Positions 43,967-51,967 of a stretch of 59,215 bases of DNA are shown here, piece after piece. Location: positions 1 to 59,215 of the forward strand of contig DAIDJF010000035.1 of NCBI GenBank assembly GCA_027451525.1, in the 5' to 3' direction. The stretch comes from Ktedonobacterales bacterium. Lineage in GTDB: Bacteria > Chloroflexota > Ktedonobacteria > Ktedonobacterales > Ktedonobacteraceae. The notes beneath the pieces were generated by a model. The model did not search any database, was not told the origin of the DNA, and saw nothing but the letters and a program-made list of their open reading frames with translations. Made by a program: the position numbers and the translations under genes. The stretch's first letter is position 1. Every line of letters starts with the position of its first letter.

Positions 43967-44228
43967 CACGGGGAGGTTTTTTCTGAAAATAGGTAGCAGG
44001 CGTATGTGGGGTAAAACGGGCAACCACAAGGGTCCCCACCCCACGTCCACCCAACCCCTGCCCCTACTATATACGAAAATGCGCTCGCACGCGAGTGTAC
44101 AATGACCATGCACAACGTGCATCGGAGTATAGTAGGGGCGGGGGAGGTGGTTGGGCAGGGTGGGGACCCTTGTGGTCGCCCGTGCGTCCCACACCATACG
44201 GGAATGAGTCAAAAAAAACCTCCCCGTG
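43967..44228. repeat. 262-bp imperfect palindrome (MITE-like)
   Basis: Arms of about 105 bases: the ends CACGGGGAGGTTTTTT and AAAAAACCTCCCCGTG pair exactly, as do CCACAAGGGTCCCCACCC and its complement near 44155, and CCCCTACTATA and its complement near 44125. The loop carries two short hairpins. The 43809-44532 gap holds no recognisable gene. Confidence 0.75.
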
Positions 44229-44239
44229 TCAGCCATATG

Positions 44240-44287
44240 GGAGGTCGTGTGACGGGGACGAGGGCGTGATGGAATCACGCCCCTACG
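44240..44287. repeat. Second copy of the dispersed GGGCGTGAT repeat
   Basis: Matches 7601-7651 (GGGAG..CGTG.GAC..GGGAC.AGGGCGTGAT...ATCACGCCCCTACG). It sits directly beside the 262-bp palindrome. Confidence 0.65.
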
Positions 44288-44532
44288 CGATCGGATAAGG
44301 CACAGGAAATTATCGCGTGCGTATCTATTATGGGACATTAGGCAGTATCAGTGAAAACGATCTCAATAGGAATGAGTATTGCATACTGGGGATATAAGGC
44401 GCAGATGTGGGGCATCCATTTTGATGTAGAACTGCTTACGTGACTGGCGAATTTAGGGCTTTCCGTTGATGTAGACCTTTATGCAATCGGCCCTGACCTG
44501 GAGCCGTAAGATGAAGTGAAGGCGAGGGAAAC

Positions 44533-44910
44533 ATGATGGAACATAATAACAACCCTCTTGAACAGAATGCAGGCTACGCTATTTTTGATCTCAAAACGGG
44601 TCAGCAGGTGGCGCATCTTAACGTAGATGGCACGCTGGCTGACGAAGGCGACCCAACTGCGATTGCGCAGTTGCGCACCCTGTTATGCCGCGAGCTAACG
44701 GTACGCGAACATATCGCTCCACCTGTTGTCTCAGGAGAGACATCGGCGGCGCAAATGGAGGAGGATGATTACGACCCTTATCCCGAAGAGAGCATGTGTT
44801 ATTTCGGGATGATTACGCTGCGTCCGGGTGATCCGCAGTATCTCGCCGCGTTTGTGCGTCGTCTTCCCTACATCAGTTTTTATGAGGCGCGTCCCATCAC
44901 AAATTTGTGA
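44533..44910 (+). CDS. Small acidic hypothetical protein
   Basis: A 125-residue protein (AGYAIFDLKTGQQVAHLNVDG, ELTVREHIAPPVV, YDPYPEESMCYFGMITLRPGD), acidic and with no membrane span. Either of two adjacent ATGs can start it (GAGGGAAAC upstream). No family recognised. It lies just upstream of the NnrS-like gene with a gap of about 90 bases. Confidence 0.65.
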   Translation: MMEHNNNPLEQNAGYAIFDLKTGQQVAHLNVDGTLADEGDPTAIAQLRTLLCRELTVREHIAPPVVSGETSAAQMEEDDYDPYPEESMCYFGMITLRPGDPQYLAAFVRRLPYISFYEARPITNL

Positions 44911-45001
44911 GCGTGACTTTTATCGCATTGCGTAACGCTTATCTTGCGTTATGCTACCTGTATGCACTATTCCATTGTTTATCGGTATAGGAGACAGAGA
45001 C

Positions 45002-46435
45002 ATGCATACAGGAGTATCCACTGCGACCTCGTTAGAGACACAAACGACACAGGAACCTTTTTCACGTGTGACGCCGCTCTTAAAAGCGGCCTTGCTGATA
45101 GGAGCGGCAGGTGGTTTTGTGTTGGCAACAATATTGACGCTGACCAGCGCGTTTTCTGTGCCGCTTGGCATGTGGTGGACAGCCCTGGCACAGGCGCATG
45201 GACACTTACAACTCTATGGCTGGGCTGGTCTGTTCGTGCTCGGCGTGGCCTTCCATTTCTTGCCCCGTCTGCGCGGGACGCCACTGATTGCCGCGCGTTT
45301 TCTTCCATTCTTGCTTATCACATTGGTTACGAGCCTGCTTTTGCGCACGCTCAGCCAACCTTTGTTAACTCTAAACCTCGGCTGGCAGGCTGTGTGGGGT
45401 GGATTACTGATTGGGAGCGGCGTTTTAGAGGTCCTGGCCTTTGTGGGTGCGCTGCTATTGCTTGCTATAACTGCCGTGCGTGGGCCACGTCCTACAAGTC
45501 GTCCCGCCTATTGGGGTGTTTTTCCGCTGCTCTTTGGTGTGTTCGCCTCGTTTGTGCTTGCCAGTGTCGTCAATCTGTTCAATACCATGCAAGCCGCGAC
45601 GGGCGTGGGCTTGATCTTAGATGCGGGTGATACGCTGAATATTACGCTTGGTCTCTTTGGCTTTCTCGTGCCAATGGCACTGGCGATGTCCGCCCGCTCG
45701 CTGCCCATGTACGCGGGCCTGGATGCATTTCCGCGCCGTGTACTTTGGCCCGTTGCCTACGCCTATTTCATTGGCCTGTTGCTCTTCTGCCTGGGAACGC
45801 TGCTCACACTGCCGTCAATCTGGTCGAATCTGCTCTTGGGATGCGGAATGCTGCTGCTCGGCGGCGTTATCGTGCTATTTATCGTCATTTTCATGCGTAT
45901 GATGCGCACACGTGGACGCCTGCCTAAGCGCGTTGAGCAACTGGCTACCGAGCCTCAGAAGGTGGCGCAACGCTATCAGCAGCAGGTGAAAAATGAACAG
46001 AATAACTATGGCCCATTTGTAGCGTTGGTCGCGAGTTCTTACATATGGGCCTTGTTGGGCGGTCTCTTACTCTTGCTCGACGGCGGCGCGGTACTTTTTG
46101 GGCAAGGAACGCCTGTCTCACTGGATGCTGTACGCCACAGTTTTGCAATTGGCTTTATCGCTCTGCTGATTTGTGGGATTGCCCCGCGCATGTTGCCCGG
46201 TTTTTCGGGTCACACGATTGCTTCACCCAAACTCGTGAGCGCGACGCTTTGGTGTGGCAATATCGCGGCACTACTGCGTGTCTGCTCGATTATCTTTGCC
46301 CCATTGCTGGCGATGCTGCACGCACAAATCATGGAGCGTATCATCTTTGGTCTCTCTGGTCCGTTTGGATTGGCTCTGGCACTCTGTTTGGCGATCAACC
46401 TCTGGCCCGCGCTACGAACTCGTGTAGTATTCTAA
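45002..46435 (+). CDS. NnrS-like heme-copper-type membrane protein
   Basis: A 477-residue protein with about 12 transmembrane segments. Two NnrS-type blocks are visible: AQAHGHLQLYGWAGLFVLGVAFHFLPRLRG near residue 60, and VRHSFAIGFIALLICGIAPRMLPGFSGH near residue 380. Their His residues could bind heme or copper. NnrS proteins are linked to tolerance of nitric oxide and reactive nitrogen. GGAGACAGAGAC precedes the ATG; the 17 codons upstream are excluded. The 3' end overlaps the OsmC gene on the other strand by 24 bases. Confidence 0.8.
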   Translation: MHTGVSTATSLETQTTQEPFSRVTPLLKAALLIGAAGGFVLATILTLTSAFSVPLGMWWTALAQAHGHLQLYGWAGLFVLGVAFHFLPRLRGTPLIAARFLPFLLITLVTSLLLRTLSQPLLTLNLGWQAVWGGLLIGSGVLEVLAFVGALLLLAITAVRGPRPTSRPAYWGVFPLLFGVFASFVLASVVNLFNTMQAATGVGLILDAGDTLNITLGLFGFLVPMALAMSARSLPMYAGLDAFPRRVLWPVAYAYFIGLLLFCLGTLLTLPSIWSNLLLGCGMLLLGGVIVLFIVIFMRMMRTRGRLPKRVEQLATEPQKVAQRYQQQVKNEQNNYGPFVALVASSYIWALLGGLLLLLDGGAVLFGQGTPVSLDAVRHSFAIGFIALLICGIAPRMLPGFSGHTIASPKLVSATLWCGNIAALLRVCSIIFAPLLAMLHAQIMERIIFGLSGPFGLALALCLAINLWPALRTRVVF

Positions 46436-46867
46436 GGCTGTATTCAGGCGAATTTCGACATTGTTGCGCAGGGCATTGGCGACGGGGCTGAGTCGGTCAG
46501 CCTCGATTGCGAGGGTATCAAAGGTGTTCGCATCGATTGCAGGAACGCTACCGCGAATGATGAGTGTAATACCAGTAATTTTTGGGGCACCCTGAATATT
46601 TTCCATTATACAGCTTGCCTGCACTGTTATCTTATCTGGTGCATAGCCCCGCTGTTCTAGTGTATGCGCCATTGCCATTGCCTGACAACTGGCAAGCGAG
46701 GCCGCCAGAAGTTCTTCAGGACAGGTTTTCCCGGTGGAATGTTCCAAACGGGCGCAGCGCGTAATTGGGAAATGTTCAAAAGCACCACTATCGCTTCTCA
46801 GTGATCCCTGCCCATGCGCAAAGCCTCCATGCCAAATGACATCTGCCCGCCGTTCTGAGATAAACAT
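46412..46867 (-). CDS. OsmC/Ohr-family peroxiredoxin
   Basis: A 151-residue OsmC protein: WHGGFAHGQGSLRSDSGAF, the first Cys in GKTCPEELLAASLASCQAMAM, whose second Cys completes the thiol pair, and ALRNNVEIRLNTALEYY at the end. It reduces organic hydroperoxides. The start chosen has AAAGGGGAAAG upstream; an ATG 22 codons earlier lacks one. It may be read together with the cupin and small protein genes behind it on the same strand. Confidence 0.88.
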   Translation of the reverse strand: MFISERRADVIWHGGFAHGQGSLRSDSGAFEHFPITRCARLEHSTGKTCPEELLAASLASCQAMAMAHTLEQRGYAPDKITVQASCIMENIQGAPKITGITLIIRGSVPAIDANTFDTLAIEADRLSPVANALRNNVEIRLNTALEYYTSS

Positions 46868-46948
46868 ATTCTTTCCCCTTTTACCACCTAGAATAGGCGA
46901 ATATATGGTGCTTTTAACACGCTTAATAGCCATAATTGGTTGACGATA

Positions 46949-47416
46949 CTATTTCTCGCGTGAGACGAGTGGCGTCAGGTTGTGAAACACCTCCTGTTCA
47001 AGGCTATGATAGGTCGGGCTGGGCGTCATGGTAAGGAGCATGACGGCGTCTGTCTGCGCTGTGACGCTGTGTGGAACGCTGGCTTCGACCTGTAAGACCA
47101 TCCCTGCTTGTAGTTTGACGCTATTGCCAGGTGCTGTAAATGTTACACGCCCACGTAGCACCTGTACCAGCAACTGGCTACTTGTGTGATGCTCTTTGAG
47201 TTGTTGTCCAGCGCGGAAGCCGAATAGGACCAGACGCGCTGTATCAATATCTGATAATACCTGCACATATGGTCCCTCGTCTCGGAAGCGCGTTAATGTT
47301 CGCAAGTCAAACAAGATAACGTTACCTTGTTCATTGCCCGCGGCCATGGGTGTTTGCTGGTTCGTCTGTAATTGCAGTTCCTCTATTTGTTCGCTATCTG
47401 GTGATGATTGATCCAT
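46949..47416 (-). CDS. Cupin-domain protein
   Basis: A 155-residue protein with one cupin barrel: LKEHHTSSQLLVQVLRGRVTFT carries the His-rich metal-binding first motif and VEASVPHSVTAQTDAVMLL the second. The N-terminal 25 residues are Gln-rich. It is a metal-binding barrel, likely a small sensor, dioxygenase-like enzyme or storage protein. AAGGAG precedes the ATG, and a 32-codon gene lies just upstream on the same strand. Confidence 0.8.
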   Translation of the reverse strand: MDQSSPDSEQIEELQLQTNQQTPMAAGNEQGNVILFDLRTLTRFRDEGPYVQVLSDIDTARLVLFGFRAGQQLKEHHTSSQLLVQVLRGRVTFTAPGNSVKLQAGMVLQVEASVPHSVTAQTDAVMLLTMTPSPTYHSLEQEVFHNLTPLVSREK

Positions 47417-47455
47417 GCTCTTGCTCCTTCCAGGCTCTATCGTTGCTGGGAAACA

Positions 47456-47554
47456 TTATTGTTCCCCAATTTTGCGAATGCGTACTACCCAGCGTTCTGG
47501 TCCCTGTTCTTCTGGTTCCCAGGCGTACATGTCAGGATACTCTGCCATAATCAT
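47456..47554 (-). CDS. Small acidic protein (32 aa) upstream of the cupin gene
   Basis: MIMAEYPDMYAWEPEEQGPE followed by RWVVRIRKIGEQ, with AAAGGAG 4 bases before the first ATG. It is 39 bases upstream of the cupin gene and on the same strand, so the two plus osmC form a plausible operon. The sequence is not simple or repetitive, and the ribosome site is good. Function unknown. Confidence 0.6.
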   Translation of the reverse strand: MIMAEYPDMYAWEPEEQGPERWVVRIRKIGEQ

Positions 47555-47714
47555 AAAACTCCTTTGTAATTGTATGGCATACAGATTTCTGCTGCCATCT
47601 TGTACTTGTAGAGAACACAACACGTCGCTTTGGGCATTGTTCTCTCGCCAGGGGAGTCATGAAAGCCGCTGCGTGCTCTTCTCATTTATACCGAAGATGT
47701 GCCTTGACGCTTAC

Positions 47715-47726
47715 TAACGTTAGTGT
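47715..47726. promoter_or_regulatory. 12-bp perfect palindrome between divergent genes
   Basis: ACTAACGTTAGT, in the 270-base gap between the small gene at 47456 and the Crp/Fnr gene. TetR/LysR-type operator-like; the protein that would bind it is unknown. Confidence 0.35.
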
Positions 47727-47800
47727 GTGAATGAAGACTTGTGTGTATGTTGATCAGGACGGCTGCCCTGGTTACAGAGTATACTGAGAGGAGGGTATTT

Positions 47801-47820
47801 GCTGTAACTTTGGTCACAGC
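47801..47820 (+). promoter_or_regulatory. Crp/Fnr-type dyad upstream of the Crp-family gene
   Basis: GCTGTAACTTTGGTCACAGC, a GCTGTnAC-N4-GTnACAGC dyad similar to the TGTGA-N6-TCACA sites of the Crp/Fnr family. Its 3' end is 21 bases before the regulator's ATG, which suggests self-repression. Confidence 0.55.
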
Positions 47821-47840
47821 GCGAGATGGAAGGATTTTGT

Positions 47841-48512
47841 ATGCCCGTTGAACGTGATGTATTGCGCCAAATTCCCCTGTTTGCCTCGTTAAGTGATGAC
47901 GACCTGCAATTGGTCGCGAATATGACCGTTGAACGCTCTTATGAACGCGGCGATGTTGTGCTGCTGGAAGGTGATATGGGCGGTGCGCTTTGCTATGTCT
48001 ACACTGGTTTGGTAAAAGTGTTTAAAACCTCACCGGAAGGGAAAGAGCAGGTTTTGCGCCTGATTGCGCCGGGTCACACGTTCAATGATGTGCCAGCCCT
48101 TGATGGCGGGCCTAATCCCGCCAGCGCGGCGGCGATGGAAGCCAGCGTGGTGTATCAAATATGGCGTGCGGAGCTACAAAAATTGATCACGACGCGCCCA
48201 GCGGTCGCCATGGCGGTAGTGCGTACGCTTGCGCAGGCGTTACGCCATCTGGTCACGCTAGTCGAGGACCTCTCATTGCGCCATGTGACAGCGCGTGTGG
48301 CAAAACTGCTTTTGACGCAGGAAGAGGAACAGGTGGGGAAACGTCTGGTTCGCCAGTTGACGCAGCAGGAGATGGCTGCAATGGCGGGTACTGCGCGCGA
48401 GGTCGTCGGACGGGCATTAAAAGAGCTAGAGAGTTCTGGCGCGATTGAGATGCGCCAGGGGCGTGCCGTTATTCTCAACCGCGAACGTCTGCGTATGCTG
48501 GCGGGAAGCTGA
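47841..48512 (+). CDS. Crp/Fnr-family transcriptional regulator
   Basis: A 223-residue regulator. The N-terminal cyclic-nucleotide-binding-like beta-roll (about 5-120, SYERGDVVLLEGDMGGALCYV) lacks the Cys cluster of Fnr, and the C-terminal winged helix-turn-helix carries TQQEMAAMAGTAREVVGRALKELESSGAI. GGAAGGA precedes this ATG; five upstream codons are less likely. Its effector could be cAMP-like, heme or another small ligand. The operator-like dyad directly upstream suggests autoregulation. Confidence 0.9.
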   Translation: MPVERDVLRQIPLFASLSDDDLQLVANMTVERSYERGDVVLLEGDMGGALCYVYTGLVKVFKTSPEGKEQVLRLIAPGHTFNDVPALDGGPNPASAAAMEASVVYQIWRAELQKLITTRPAVAMAVVRTLAQALRHLVTLVEDLSLRHVTARVAKLLLTQEEEQVGKRLVRQLTQQEMAAMAGTAREVVGRALKELESSGAIEMRQGRAVILNRERLRMLAGS

Positions 48513-48513
48513 A

Positions 48514-48542
48514 AAAGGCGACCGCGTGGATCACCTTTTTCT
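48514..48542 (+). terminator. Intrinsic terminator after the Crp/Fnr gene
   Basis: An AAAAAGGCGACC/GGATCACCTTTTT imperfect stem followed by CTT, right after the stop codon. Confidence 0.6.
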
Positions 48543-48591
48543 TGCCATATGACGTATTGATCATCTGTGCTCTGATATTTACTGTCCTACG

Positions 48592-48855
48592 TTAGCGGCG
48601 TCGCGATCTTCCACCCGAAACTGCACGCAAGATAGCGATCAAGATACAGGCACCAATGAATGCAACGATAATAGAGACGATTATTCCACCGCTTGCGCCA
48701 ATACCGAATAGATTGAGTAAGAACCCGCCAAGCACCGCACCGACAATTCCGATAATAATGTCGCCAACCAGGCCATAACCTCCGCGCATTACTCTGCTGG
48801 CAAGAAAGCCCGCAACTAAGCCGATAATGACCCAATATAATAATGATGTAAGCAT
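48592..48855 (-). CDS. GlsB/YeaQ/YmgE family stress-response membrane protein
   Basis: An 87-residue protein with three hydrophobic spans and the family motifs LVAGFLASRVMRGG and GDIIIGIVGAVLGGF, ending in a basic tail (SGGRSRRR). Members of this transglycosylase-associated family are induced by general stress in many bacteria; the mechanism is unknown. Ribosome site is weak (GAGATACTGAG). Confidence 0.88.
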   Translation of the reverse strand: MLTSLLYWVIIGLVAGFLASRVMRGGYGLVGDIIIGIVGAVLGGFLLNLFGIGASGGIIVSIIVAFIGACILIAILRAVSGGRSRRR

Positions 48856-49275
48856 CTCAGTATCTCTTTCTCACTTTGCGTTGGGAAGGCATCATACCTT
48901 CATCTCGCAGTTCGTTAAAACTGAACTATACATGGTACGGATGAGATGCTTATTTAGTTTCAAAAATACGGCGGTAAAGATATTTTGTAAAAATATAGCA
49001 ATTACATTTTTGATATACCCAGCTCTGCATCTGATAGTGGATGGCTGATTTGACTTGTCTACTTTTGTGTGTTAGAGTATAGTTAGGCAAATTGAAAAAA
49101 AGAATAGCAATTAAACTGCGATCATCAGTGTATTGATCGTTTTCTTCGCATTAGAAAATACTGCTTCTTTCTTAATAGATGTCCCCTTTTGCACAGGATA
49201 GTTGCCTGCTGATATGTTGACTTTTTAGTGTGTCGTTTTCCGTCTATGAGCGTAGCTCTCTCATAAAGGATATAT
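48856..49275. other. Intergenic gap before the GT4 gene
   Basis: 420 bases without an intact gene. A TTGACT-N17-TAGAGT promoter-like pair lies at 49050-49078, about 200 bases upstream of the GT4 gene. Otherwise AT-rich and featureless to my reading. Confidence 0.45.
49050..49078 (+). promoter_or_regulatory. Promoter-like site upstream of the GT4 gene
   Basis: TTGACT, 17 bases, TAGAGT. It would give a leader of about 200 nucleotides if used. Confidence 0.45.
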
Positions 49276-50514
49276 ATGAAAATAGCGCATATTGCCCCTC
49301 CGTGGCTCGCTCTTCCGCCCGAAAACTATGGGGGAACAGAAATTGTGATATACAACCTCATTGAGGAACAAGTGGCACAAGGACACGAGGTAACATTGTT
49401 TGCTCCTGGGGATGCCCATACTTCGGCTCACCTCATTTCGTTTTTTCCACGTTCGCTGATTGCTGCTGGTGTTCCCTGGCAAGGACACCTCAAAGCATAC
49501 TACCATCTTTCAAAATCAGTAGAGCATATAAAGCACCATGATTTTGATATCGTGCATACTCATCTCTCTTCTAGTGCGGATATGTACCTTTTCCCCCTTT
49601 TGCTTCATCTTACAACACCGCATGTGATGACGCTGCATAGTCACTTTCCGTTTGACCGTGTGCAGTCATGGGTCGGCGATGCTGATGATTACTACATGGA
49701 GTGGATATCACGCATGCCAATGGTTGTCATCAGTGAAAAGGCTCATACTCAGGCGATCTCCTCTCTCAATATTGTGGGTGTCGTACATCACGGACTGCCA
49801 ATGGCACAATTTCAGCCTACGGTAGTCGCTCCTGCACAATTTTTTGTCTGGCTGGGGCGTTTTGTGCCCGAAAAAGGCCCGCATTTGGCTATTGAGGCTG
49901 CGAAAAAAGCTGGTGTGCCACTTGTACTGGCAGGAACCATTGATCGTCATGTGCAGGCATCGGTTGATTACTTCGAGCAGAAAATTAAGCCACAACTTGA
50001 TGGTCAGCAGATCACGTATATTGGCCCAGTCAATATGGAGCAGAAGATTGATCTCCTGAGTCGCGCTCGTGCTCTACTCAATCCACTGCAATGGGAGGAG
50101 CCATTCGGGATGGTCATGATAGAGGCAATGGCATTAGGATGTCCAGTGATTGCCTTTGATCGTGGAGCAGCAGCAGAAATTGTCATGCAAGAGAAAAGTG
50201 GTTTTCTGGTTAACGATGTAGATGAGATGGTACAATACATTGCTCGTATCGACGAGCTTGATCGTGGCGAGGTGCGCACCCATGTCGAACAGCACTTTAC
50301 CGCTCGTGGGATGGCTGAGAAATATACCAGCGTGTATAAGAACGTTATTGCGTCCGCGTTCAGGAAAATCGCTCCCAGTCATTATGCTTATGCAGAACGT
50401 CCAGCTTTGCAGCCGCTTGCTTTTGAGGAAATGCACCCCAATGCGGCAAGCCCAACGTGGTATCAAACTTCCGCACCAGCCAGTAATGTGAAAGAGAGAG
50501 AAGCGCGTAACTGA
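49276..50514 (+). CDS. Family 4 glycosyltransferase
   Basis: A 412-residue GT-B enzyme. The N-terminal domain begins MKIAHIAPPWLALPPENYGGTE (acceptor side) and contains DIVHTHLSSSADM. The C-terminal donor domain has WLGRFVPEKGPHLAIEAAKKA, TYIGPVNMEQKIDLLSRARALLNPL and the EPFGMVMIEAMALGCPVIAF signature, with its Glu-x7-Glu pattern. It transfers a sugar from a nucleotide-sugar donor, likely in glycolipid or exopolysaccharide synthesis. The RBS is AAAGGA. It is followed after about 60 bases by a small hypothetical gene. Confidence 0.9.
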   Translation: MKIAHIAPPWLALPPENYGGTEIVIYNLIEEQVAQGHEVTLFAPGDAHTSAHLISFFPRSLIAAGVPWQGHLKAYYHLSKSVEHIKHHDFDIVHTHLSSSADMYLFPLLLHLTTPHVMTLHSHFPFDRVQSWVGDADDYYMEWISRMPMVVISEKAHTQAISSLNIVGVVHHGLPMAQFQPTVVAPAQFFVWLGRFVPEKGPHLAIEAAKKAGVPLVLAGTIDRHVQASVDYFEQKIKPQLDGQQITYIGPVNMEQKIDLLSRARALLNPLQWEEPFGMVMIEAMALGCPVIAFDRGAAAEIVMQEKSGFLVNDVDEMVQYIARIDELDRGEVRTHVEQHFTARGMAEKYTSVYKNVIASAFRKIAPSHYAYAERPALQPLAFEEMHPNAASPTWYQTSAPASNVKEREARN

Positions 50515-50573
50515 CTGTCAAGCCATCATACAACATGTTCTTTTAAAAAGGATTGTAAGAAAGGATTGAAATT

Positions 50574-50786
50574 ATGAAAACTACTGCCGATGGAACCTTT
50601 TTTAGCGAGGGAGATCGTGTACGTATCAAAAGTACGGGCGCGATGGGGAAAGTAAATGCAATCGACGGAGGTGTCGTCTATGTCCTTATGGATGGCACCA
50701 ATGAGGCGAAACTTTTTTCGGCCTACATTGATGAGGATGCCTATATCGAGTTTATTAGTTCAGCGGCTGAAGAGACCAAATTTTAA
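50574..50786 (+). CDS. Small KOW-like hypothetical protein
   Basis: A 70-residue protein: SEGDRVRIKSTGAMGKVNAIDGGVVYVLMDG matches the pattern of a KOW/SH3-like barrel (GDxVxIxxxxxxGxVxxI), as in proteins that bind RNA. It is followed by an acidic C-terminal tail. A strong terminator lies about 70 bases after the stop. It probably shares a transcript with the GT4 gene. Confidence 0.65.
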   Translation: MKTTADGTFFSEGDRVRIKSTGAMGKVNAIDGGVVYVLMDGTNEAKLFSAYIDEDAYIEFISSAAEETKF

Positions 50787-50857
50787 GGCTTGTACGTGAC
50801 GACTTGCATCAAGGTTGCAGGAAAAAATTATCGTAATGTGATATAATATGTTTTAGA

Positions 50858-50906
50858 CAAAAAGGTGGTCCCAGCTTCAAGGATGAAGCTGGAGCCACCT
50901 TTTTGT
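50858..50906 (+). terminator. Strong intrinsic terminator
   Basis: ACAAAAAGGTGG...CCACCTTTTTGT stem extended by CCAGCTTCA/TGAAGCTGG, with a T-rich 3' side. Very stable; it can serve the convergent gene too. Confidence 0.9.
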
Positions 50907-50922
50907 GCTTCAAAAGGGTTTG

Positions 50923-51561
50923 TTACTCCTGTGGAGGCATAGGCTGTGTTCCTGTACCATAAGGAGACATAGGTTGATTCGGTTGACTATAAGGAGGCAT
51001 GGGAGGCGGTATATCGGTCCCTGTACCGTACGAGGATATGGGCGGCATTCCCTGATAGTACGTTTCCTGATAAGTCGGTGGGGGGGGAACCTTTGCCATG
51101 CCCTTGCCGATCAGACCACCGAGCGCGCCCAGACCCGCACCCAGGCCAATCGTGAATGCCAGCCCCAAGACCGCTGCCGTAATTGCGCCACCGATAATGA
51201 GCGCAGGCGTGTAATGAACGGCCAGGTGCAACTGGTCTGCTGTAATTTGGGCACGCCGTACCAGTTCACCTATTCTTGTAAATGTAATGATCAATGTGCT
51301 TACCAGACCAATAACGCCATAAAACAGTGCGCCCCACAAACCTGCCAGCGTTCCTGTGCTGACTTTGCCTGTCTCGCGAGCCGCCAGCAAACCAACAACC
51401 AGATACGCAACGATGCCGATGAGAAGTGAGAGAACATTGACAATAAGTCCTATATTGGCTGCTCTGACGATGACATTGGTGATGATGTCAAAAATGACCT
51501 GTATGATAGCCAGGGCTAAGCCAAAGATAAGACCCCATTTAAGGGCCGGATTGTTCTTCAT
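50923..51561 (-). CDS. Multi-span membrane protein with Pro-rich tail
   Basis: A 212-residue protein with about four hydrophobic spans in the first 150 residues, rich in Gly/Ala and Ile, then a cytoplasmic, Pro/Tyr/Gly-rich repetitive tail (PPPPTYQETYYQGMPPISSYG, SPYGTGTQPMPPQE). The tail resembles intrinsically disordered segments that bind SH3-like or WW-like partners. The starting AGAGGAAGATC site is good. No family recognised, but similar membrane proteins with such tails are common in Chloroflexi. Confidence 0.7.
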   Translation of the reverse strand: MKNNPALKWGLIFGLALAIIQVIFDIITNVIVRAANIGLIVNVLSLLIGIVAYLVVGLLAARETGKVSTGTLAGLWGALFYGVIGLVSTLIITFTRIGELVRRAQITADQLHLAVHYTPALIIGGAITAAVLGLAFTIGLGAGLGALGGLIGKGMAKVPPPPTYQETYYQGMPPISSYGTGTDIPPPMPPYSQPNQPMSPYGTGTQPMPPQE

Positions 51562-51784
51562 GATCTTCCTCTTTTTAACGGAGTTACGGTTCGCAGCTAC
51601 TTTTTTTTAAGTTCAAACCGTACCTGAAAACAATACGTATAGATAGTAAGACGGTTGAGATGGCACGCAATCAAACGATGATTGTGATATCCATCACCTC
51701 AAAACCCATTCTAGTATAAAACACGAGGCAAGAAGGTGTTGCTTCGGGAATAACATATATATCCCTGGCGTTATAGTAGGTAAT

Positions 51785-51811
51785 TAGCAATCACATGGCA
51801 AGAGTGCTAGA
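51785..51811 (+). promoter_or_regulatory. CIRCE-like operator 1
   Basis: TTAGCAATC-N9-GAGTGCTAG differs from the CIRCE consensus (TTAGCACTC-N9-GAGTGCTAA) at two bases. It overlaps the -35 element, so HrcA binding would block the promoter. Confidence 0.75.
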
Positions 51812-51837
51812 CAAAGTAGAAAAACCATGCTATACTT
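51809..51837 (+). promoter_or_regulatory. Promoter between the CIRCE elements
   Basis: TAGACA, exactly 17 bases, TATACT. The two CIRCE-like sites flank it. Confidence 0.7.
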
Positions 51838-51838
51838 T

Positions 51839-51865
51839 TAGCAGTCACCTGATGAGTTTGCTAAA
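51839..51865 (+). promoter_or_regulatory. CIRCE-like operator 2
   Basis: TTAGCAGTC-N9-GTTTGCTAA matches CIRCE with one mismatch in the left arm and two in the right. It covers the expected transcription start. Confidence 0.65.
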
Positions 51866-51967
51866 TTGAATGCGGAGAGAGCAGAAGCAGGCTGGCATAC
51901 TGATAGATGATATCTCATCTCCGCCTTCCGTATCTCATCTTTCTACATGTGAGGAGCATAAAAATAT

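Noticed and set aside
44095..44338. Small frames inside the large palindrome
   Set aside because: Palindromic DNA gives matching frames on both strands; no coding signal.
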